Assembly (NCBI GenBank): GCA_963920525.1
Contig: OY986435.1
Location: forward strand, 295,983,817 to 296,047,816
DNA: 64,000 nt
From: Dichetophora obliterata
Lineage: Eukaryota > Arthropoda > Insecta > Diptera > Sciomyzidae
Direction: 5' to 3'
Shown here: positions 58,199 through 64,000 of the stretch, piece by piece
Position numbering within the stretch: the first letter of the stretch is position 1
Layout: every line of letters begins with the position of its first letter
Translations under genes and position numbers: made by a program
Notes under the pieces: model-generated
What the model saw: only the letters and a program-made list of their open reading frames with translations
Database searches by the model: none
Told to the model about the DNA's origin: nothing

Positions 58199-59819
58199 CA
58201 TGAACCAAGAAATAAAGATCATGCAAAGAAAAGAGCCGCCATATTGTAAATAAAAACAGCTGATAGGTCTGACGTCATCGGTCACAAAATCTTTTGTTTA
58301 CGCTTAGTTATTGGATGTTGAATGTTATTTCTTAAAATTTTAAAGAATTGTCATAGTATTATAAAGTGTTTTTATATTAAAATTAAGTGTGCTGTAGCGA
58401 CATGCATTAATTGCAACAGCAAAAAAAACAAATACGTTGGTTTCTACCGTTTTCCCAAGGAAAAAATTACTTGTAAGCAATGGGAGATTTTTTGTCGGCA
58501 AAATGTCGACACTGCCACGGCAAGAATCTGGAGATCATTTTCTGCCTGAAGACTTCGAAAGAAGGCTCCAAGTTGAAATGGGTAAGTACTTCTACATTTC
58601 CACGTAAATATTTTTTTTAAAAATGTTACGATAGGTTTTGGCAAAGCTATGCGCTTAAAGCCGGGCGCTGTCCCAACAGTTATGACCAAGGAGGTGCAGC
58701 CAGCAAATTCAGAACGATGTCAGCGAATTTTAAAGCGCGAAAACAAAAAAATCGTTAGTGCTCTGCTTCAGGAGTTGTTGGCCACGGAAAAAGTGCAGCG
58801 GCGCGAAGAAGAAGTTTTTCCTTTAGAGGAAATAGAAAAAGAAAACATGGACGCTTCTGTTTCTAACCGCTCTTCAGAGCAGTTACTTCAAGCGAAAATA
58901 AGGCAGCTAGAGTCGCAAGCGTAAGAACAATTTAACAATTTTATGAAGTCAATATTTTTAATCTTTTTCTTGCAGTGAAGAGCTGAAAAGAGAAAATTTT
59001 TCATTGCGTCAAGCTGCCATAAATCATGAAAAAGGAATGCGTGGAATGCAACAACACGCTGAGAAAGGTTTCCCAGAAACTGTGGAGGACAAGAATTTGG
59101 ACGAAGGAAACGATGATGACGAATTAAATGATTTGGAATACGACGGTTTTGAAAACCTCGCAGGATACATCTACCGCAAATTGCACAGAGACGTTCCGAA
59201 CATAAGGGTAGAAGAAGGAGCGGCAGCATCATTTAGTTGGGTAGATCATTTAAGTGAGGGCGGCTTGTCTAAGCCAACGGAAGAACTCATGGCGCATATG
59301 AGGGCGTTGGAAGAAGTGTTCAACGACGTAAATGGTGAAGGGCTGCTAATAAGCAAAAATTATTTGCAGACGCACATTACAAGTGCAGAGGATGTTATGT
59401 GTGACAACAAAATAAAAAATTTTTTCCGCGCACGAATGTTTTTTTAAAATAAGATTATTTAAGAAATCGTGAACAATTCGATGCAGAGGAAAAGAAAATT
59501 TAACCAAACAGTTCAATAATAAAAACAAAGTGAACATCCAATTTTGTATTCTATTTATTTGCAGTTTTTGTTTTACAGCATTCTTTACATTTAGTTACTG
59601 CATTGAAATATAAACAAACAAAGCATTCAAGCACTTTTTTCGCGAATTAAACTCATTAATTTTATAAATTTTCACTTTTATCCGAGTTTTCATATGTTTT
59701 GCATGCAAAACGTATGCAAGTTGACAGTTTCATAGCTTGCTTCTGACCGATGACGTTGCACGAAAAAAATACTTTTTTCTCGCACTGCTGATTGCGTGAT
59801 CTTCTCTTTTTGGTTCATG
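58199..59819 (+). mobile_element. Internally deleted P-like element with THAP gene (KP-like)
   Basis: The 1621-bp element begins CATGAACCAAGAAATAAAGA and ends in the diverged inverse with GGTTCATG. An internal 13-bp inverted pair ACGTCATCGGTCA also occurs (58271 and 59744). Drosophila P elements likewise start CATGATG and have subterminal inverted repeats. It carries one gene in three exons and is much shorter than a full P element of about 2.9 kb. It is inserted in the left arm of the foldback. Confidence 0.85.
58322..59447 (+). pseudogene. P-like transposase derivative: THAP, coiled coil, C-terminus; frame broken once
   Basis: The exons are 58322-58581, 58635-58920 and 58976-59447, with introns of 53 and 55 nt and GTAAGT/GTAAGA donors. 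Exon 1 encodes a THAP zinc finger: CAVATC, the FYRFP block, the invariant Trp, and then ICGDHF, which is disrupted by a 2-nt deletion (or 1-nt insertion) near 58530. Exon 2 starts with the AVP-type THAP end (LKPGAVPTV) and a charged helix. Exons 2-3 join in a leucine-zipper-like stretch (LLQAKIRQLESQA, ELKRENFSLRQ). Exon 3 then jumps to the transposase C-terminus (ENLAGYIYRKLH, FSWVDHLSEGGLSKP, LEEVFNDVNGEGLL). The GTP-binding and catalytic middle is absent. About 340 residues are left. A THAP plus zipper product binds element ends and can repress, as KP does in Drosophila. Here the frameshift hits the zinc ligands. AATAAA lies at 59518. Confidence 0.8.
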
Positions 59820-60083
59820 ATACACATTGACTGCAACAGTCGTTTACCGACAAAACGAAAACTTTCCGTCAGAGAGAAATATCGCAGTATTCTCGACGAC
59901 TTGATTATAATGAACGCAACAGCGACAATCTGTATTTCATACAAAACATAAACAAACTCTGCTATGTTCGCTCTTGTCGTCTATCAAATTAAAAATAGAT
60001 TGAAGTCTGTGACAGCAACAATTGTGGTCGTGTTCTCTCTTGTCGTGCCGTCTTCAAAAAATACATCTTCATAAGAAAACATG
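59815..60083 (+). repeat. Left long arm of the foldback
   Basis: It pairs with 60171-60444 through CTTCATAAGAAAACATG, TATTCTCGACGACTTGATTA and CAGTCGTTTACCGACAAAAC. Frames on either strand here are mirror-image artefacts of the same repeat. Confidence 0.9.
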
Positions 60084-60170
60084 TGTTCTATTTTTTGACA
60101 ATTGGCGTTCGTCGCTAGTCGCAATCAATGTGTATCGGCTATTAGAATCAATGCTATTTCAATCGTCGCG

Positions 60171-60444
60171 CATGTTTTCTTATGAAGATGTATTTTTTGA
60201 AGACGGCACGTCAAAGAGAGAACACGACCACAATTGTTGCTGCCGCAGACTTCAATCCATTTCTAATTTGATAGACAACAAGAGCGAACATAGCAGAGTT
60301 TGTTTATGTTTTGTATGAAATACTGAGTGTCGCTGTTGCGTTCATTATAATCAAGTCGTCGAGAATACTGCGACATTTCTCTCTGATTTCAAGTTTTCGT
60401 TTTGTCGGTGGACGACTGTTGCAGTCAATATGTATCGGCTATGA
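60171..60444 (-). repeat. Right long arm of the foldback
   Basis: This is the inverse of 59815-60083. The outer 58 bp, from about 60385, are repeated in tandem to 60500. Confidence 0.9.
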
Positions 60445-60676
60445 CTTCAAGTTTTCGTTTTGTCGTTGGACGACTGTTGCAGTCAATGTGTATCGGCTAT
60501 CACTTCAGGTAAGCTCCATGATAGAATTACCAGGTACTATTAATCGCTGCTTTTACTCGTTACTTTGGGCATATAGTGTCAAATTGGTGTCAAATAAAGT
60601 ACTGCAAACACACCAAGAAGTAAAAGGGAATTTTTGCTTTTACTTTTGCCCAGATGTCTACATATGAACTTGAATA

Positions 60677-61013
60677 GGTGACGAAATTGATGAACTGCAC
60701 GAGGACCCCTTAGAGTACGTTGCAAGCTACATTATAAAAAGGCTACATTTTGAAAGTTTTCAAAGTAAAGACTGCTCCTTTACATGGTGGATGAAGTCTC
60801 GCAGGTAGGGCTGAAAAAGCCATCAGCTGCATTTATGGGGAAAAAAAAGATTTGGAGGCGATCTTTAATCAAGCCAATGGCAGGAACATTTAGTGTGCAA
60901 AGAGTACAGAAAAAAACTCGCGGAATTGTTCAGCAAACGAACTTCCCGAACCTGTAAAAGAGCTCTTCATAAAATGGAGAATGCATTTTCGGATTACAAA
61001 TTTTAATAAATGA
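60677..61013 (+). pseudogene. P-like transposase C-terminal relic
   Basis: The reading frame shows DEIDELHEDPLEYVASYIIK, then CSFTWWMKSR and a stop. After it come LKKPSAAFMG and FNQANGRN text in a shifted frame, and KELFIKWRMHFRI before the final stop. These match, in order, the C-terminal blocks of the neighbouring THAP gene (AGYIYRKLH, FSWVDHLSEGGLSKP, FNDVNGEG, FFRARMFF). At least one stop and one frameshift are present, and there is no THAP exon. It cannot be a transposase. Confidence 0.75.
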
Positions 61014-61116
61014 TTAAAAAATCAAAAATTAAAACAAAAAGTTTTGACAATAAAAAACTTTTGCAATTTCGTTTATTAAGCGATTGATTTGGTTTATATT
61101 TATACAACTATACACT

Positions 61117-61337
61117 CAGCCCTATTATGAATAATTTTTCATGCGAAATTGGAAAAGGGAGTTTTAATTTTTATGATAAATTTCAAGACCATTTTGGAAA
61201 TTTTTAATGCAAATTTTTTGATAAACCGATGATGAACGAATTTGCATTTAAAATTTCCAAAATTTTCTTGAGCTTTGTCTTAAAAATGAAAACTCTCTTT
61301 TCCGATTCCGCGTGAAAAATTATTCATGATAGGGCTG
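61117..61337. mobile_element. MITE inside the second P-like element
   Basis: It begins CAGCCCTATTATGAATAATT and ends with the inverse. Arms of about 55 bp pair through AATTTTTCATGCGAAATTGG and GAAAAGGGAGTTTT. The flanks ACT and ATT could be a mutated 3-bp duplication. It shares only the CAGCCCTATT start with the MITE at 36714. Confidence 0.8.
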
Positions 61338-61993
61338 ATTGTATTACGCTAAACAATACAAGGGCTTTATAGTAATTGAACTTTTTAAAAGTCAGACATT
61401 AGAACTTTGAATCATATTGTTGCTCTTATGCTTATTTGTTTTTTGATATAATGAACTAATAGAATTGTTGTTTATCACGCCAATAACATCACGTGCAAGG
61501 ACAAGATAAATATTTAAATTTTATATCTGTATTAAGTTTTTCAAAATTACAAAAAACAAAATGCATAATGTTTATTCCCAAAAGCATTTTTACTCAAAGC
61601 TACTGGCTGCAATGTAAGATTATTTAATAATAATTATTATAATGTAGTGTTTTGTTTAAATTTTTTGTGATTTCCTACAGTAAAATTATGATTTCCATTT
61701 ATATTTCCAAACAAAAATACACAAAAAATTAGCTGATTTTAAAAATACAGCACTTTATTAAAAGTTCGTTCACAATAACTTTTAAATATTGGATATTTAA
61801 TAAAAACTAATCATAAATACACCACATTGTGAATACCCATATCGTTTGCAGATTTTTGATTTGAAATAATACAAGAAGCAACACTGTTTCCACCTTCTCG
61901 CTACATTTTGACACTATATGCCCAAAATGACAGTTTATCCCCAGCTGATTTTCAGCGAATAATAATACCTGGTAATTATATCATGGTAAGCTC

Positions 61994-62654
61994 GAAGTAG
62001 TAACTCTATCGCGAGCCAGCTTGCTGGCTCTTCCCTTAGAGTCTCTGCTTGAGATGTCGCACTTGCGGTGAGAACCAATACTTGGTTCTTCCAGCGCAGT
62101 CGGCATACTCTACATTTTTGATCGCAGTGACTCAATGGCGAGCTAGCTTGCTGGTTCTTCCCTTTGAGTCTCTGTTTGAGATGTCGCACCGATTCTCTTA
62201 AGTATCGCTCTAAATACCAACCTCTGCTTCCTTGTTCGAGCCTTACCACTTCGATCAAAGCATGTTGATATTTATATTTTTTTTTGTTTTTTCTCTATCT
62301 TGCCGTCCTTGTATTCTGCTCACTGCGCTACCCGCCCTCGCAGCAGAATAGAAGCCTCGCAGGCAAACTCATTATTTTGCATACTATATGCTCGAATTCT
62401 GCTCGCCCCACTACTGCCCTTGCAACAGAATTCAAGCGTCGCAGTCGAACCTTGTAGTAGTCTGTTCCGTAAATTCTTCAGATTCTGCTTGCTGCGCTGC
62501 CTCGGTTGTATCTTGCACCAGAAATCAAGTTGTACGTATTTGGACTTTGCAAAACCTTTGAGCCTCTGACCGCATAGCTTTTGCTCGCTGCTCCGTCCGA
62601 CCGCTGCCAGATAAAGCTTTTAGAACCCCTTGCCGCAAAGTCTTTGTTGCTGTT
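61994..62654. repeat. Diverged tandem repeats with CT-rich text
   Basis: GCGAGCCAGCTTGCTGGCTC-type text with TCCCTTAGAGTCTCTGCTTG and GAGATGTCGCAC occurs at 62012-62075 and 62132-62190. From 62317, AATTCTGCTCGCCCCACTAC-like units recur three times at roughly 90-100 bp. Frames on both strands are explained by the repeats. No gene is recognised. Confidence 0.6.
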
Positions 62655-63035
62655 GATACTCAAGAACCGATTAAATTCATTAGAAGCGATTACCGTCTAA
62701 TAAGAAGCGATTACCGTTGTAAGAACGGATTACTGTTGTAAGAACCAAATACCGTCATGATAGCCGATTGCCGTCATAAGAGCCGATTACGTCATAGGAA
62801 CCGATTACCGTCATAAGAACCGATAGCATCATAAGAAGCTATTACCGGCGTAAGAACCGATTACGTTGTAATAACCGATTATAAGAACCGATTAACTTCA
62901 TTAGAACCGATTACGCCATAGAAACCGATTACGTCATAGGAACCGATTACGTCATAGGAACCGATTACCGCATAAGAACCGATTACCGTCATTGCAACCG
63001 ATTACCGTCATAAGAACCGATTACCTTCTTCAGAA
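62655..63035 (+). repeat. GATTACCG minisatellite, units about 20-24 bp
   Basis: About seventeen imperfect units of AACCGATTACCGTCATAAG occur. The GATTACC core is shared with the arms of the foldback at 12.8-16 kb although the unit length differs. The array is split by the insertion at 63036 and resumes at 63250. Confidence 0.9.
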
Positions 63036-63250
63036 CTGATTATTTATTTATTTATTTATTTAATTAACTTTTAACATTTATTGTTATACATTCACTGTTA
63101 GTACATAATTTAATCGTAGATTATAAAATTAATTCAGCATGATATCGTTTTTAAATGCTACTCTATTTTGGGTGATTTCAATCGAGCTGCAGATAGTGTT
63201 GAGCGTTTTGGTCATATTGTAAACCAGGTCACATCTGCCATAATTAGATA
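63036..63250 (-). mobile_element. Short LINE 3' end inserted in the minisatellite
   Basis: On the minus strand about 200 bp of non-repeat sequence ends in an (AAAT)n tail (plus strand TTATTTATTTATTTATTTAA, 63039-63064). Minisatellite units lie on both sides. The 3' tail resembles that of the LINE at 48.8 kb, but the body sequence is different. It is heavily 5' truncated. Confidence 0.65.
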
Positions 63251-63470
63251 ATTAGATTACGTCATAAGAACCGATTATTCAGCATAAGAATCGCCTATCA
63301 ATTATAAGAACCGGCTACTTGATTACCAATAATTCGATTCTCCGTCATAAAAACCTATTATCCGTTACTCAGAACCGAACCAGAACCGATTACCCAATTA
63401 CTAAGAACAGGTAGCCGGTAATAAGATCCGATCAATAGTTGTACAGAACCAAGTACCCGTTACATGGAAC
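63251..63470 (+). repeat. Continuation of the GATTAC minisatellite, more diverged
   Basis: Units such as CATAAGAACCGATTA and AGAACCGATTACCCAATTAC continue with lengthening and divergence until about 63470. Confidence 0.75.
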
Positions 63471-64000
63471 CACTTTGGACCACATACGCTGCACAGTGAT
63501 TCGCCCAATAGGCAAAAATCCGAAGATATGATGTCGCAAATATCCAAGTGTTTGATATTTTTGGAAAGGTAATGCATCCACTAAGAAAACTGTTACAACA
63601 TTTTTTGATTTACCTCTTTCTGTTCTAGTAGGAGCTTTGGAAAGTTGACCTTTTTAAGCAAAAAATTACTGGTATAAAAAAGCACTTTTAGTCTTTCAGC
63701 AAGAAAAATTCCCAAAAATACATTTCTTACACTATACTATTCAAATAAAAAATATTTGAAAGAATTTTAATAGAGATATAAATAAAATAAAATTTATTTT
63801 AAAATGTTTGTCAATAAATTTTTCAAAAAGCTTAAAATGACCTACTATTTTATTTGAAAAACACGAAAAAACATGCTAAAGTTTGATGGAAAAAAATTCA
63901 TTTTTGGGAAAACATACCTGTGGTCTGTCTTTTAAACACATATTTGAACCTTATATTTTAAGAGTTAATAAATAATTTTTCCACTTTCTTCCCCCAAATT
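63471..64000. other. AT-rich right edge of the window
   Basis: No gene or repeat is recognised. Confidence 0.45.

Larger units (their letters stand above)
58067..60500. mobile_element. Foldback element with repeated ATAGCCGATACACATT ends
   Basis: The inner arms 59815-60083 and 60171-60444 are inverted copies of about 270 bp with high identity around an 87-bp spacer. The end motif ATAGCCGATACACATT occurs at 58183-58198 and, inverted, at 60127-60142, 60427-60442 and 60485-60500. A diverged start lies at 58067. The left arm is split by the P-like insertion at 58199-59819, and joining across that insertion restores the same order as the right arm. The right terminus is duplicated in tandem over about 58 bp. 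No protein is encoded by the foldback itself. Confidence 0.85.
60509..61993. mobile_element. Second P-like element with perfect 8-bp duplication
   Basis: The 1469-bp element (60517-61985) starts CATGATAGAATTACCAGGTA and ends in the inverse with about 30 bp of TIR. A subterminal block TTTGGGCATATAGTGTCAAA pairs with its inverse near 61906. GTAAGCTC is duplicated exactly at 60509-60516 and 61986-61993. CATGAT ends, 8-bp duplication and P-type C-terminal coding text place it in the P superfamily. Its TIR differs from that of the neighbour, so it is another family. A MITE at 61117-61337 lies inside it. Confidence 0.9.

Noticed and set aside
59690..60667. Frames of 84, 98 and 118 codons with similar peptides (for example ILSVAVAFIIIKSSRILR) on opposite strands
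   Set aside because: They are mirror images generated by the foldback arms and would not be independent genes.
1..64000. CRISPR arrays, bacterial operons, rRNA or tRNA genes
   Set aside because: No spacer-repeat structure, ribosome-binding sites or conserved RNA gene text was found. The tandem arrays are eukaryotic minisatellites with diverged units.

Overview
This is an AT-rich, gene-poor nuclear window from an insect, most likely a higher (schizophoran) fly. The argument rests on one recognisable host gene that resembles Drosophila huckebein, on two P-like transposons with CATG ends, and on introns of about 50-110 bp. The species cannot be fixed from the sequence.

The only well-supported host gene is a two-exon, minus-strand zinc-finger gene at 27653-28676 (303 codons). 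Its product has an N-terminal FRPW Groucho-type motif and three C-terminal Sp/Egr-like C2H2 fingers. Microsatellites and apparently single-copy AT-rich DNA surround it.

Almost everything else is transposon-derived and often nested. At 6203-9500 lies a 5'-truncated RNase H-bearing LINE on the minus strand, with an exact 12-bp target duplication. At 9931-11517 is a TIR element with TAA flanks. At 11.9-17.0 kb a hAT-like transposase relic lies between inverted repeats that also enclose a foldback element with minisatellite arms (12833-15980) and a smaller inverted-repeat element (16175-16891). From 18.9 to 24.6 kb there are MITEs, a foldback with 70-bp internal units, and two neighbouring long-TIR elements, one of them split by a second decayed LINE (21593-22795). 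From 26.5 to 37 kb several MITEs include a piggyBac-like one with TTAA flanks. At about 43272-48828 sits a LINE of the CR1/L2-like group with an intact EN-RT reading frame; its 5' truncation falls inside an ORF1 zinc-finger-like motif.

The most interesting locus is 58.0-62.0 kb. A foldback element with arms of about 270 bp has been invaded in its left terminus by a 1621-bp P-like element. That element keeps the THAP DNA-binding exon, a coiled-coil exon and the transposase C-terminus but has lost the catalytic middle, the same architecture as the KP repressor derivative of the Drosophila P element. Nine bp beyond the foldback's right end sits a second, different P-like element of 1469 bp with a perfect 8-bp duplication. 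The end motif of the foldback also occurs at the first bases of the window.

The last 2 kb hold a GATTAC-core minisatellite into which a LINE 3' end has inserted. The remaining intervals are AT-rich DNA with no supportable coding content.
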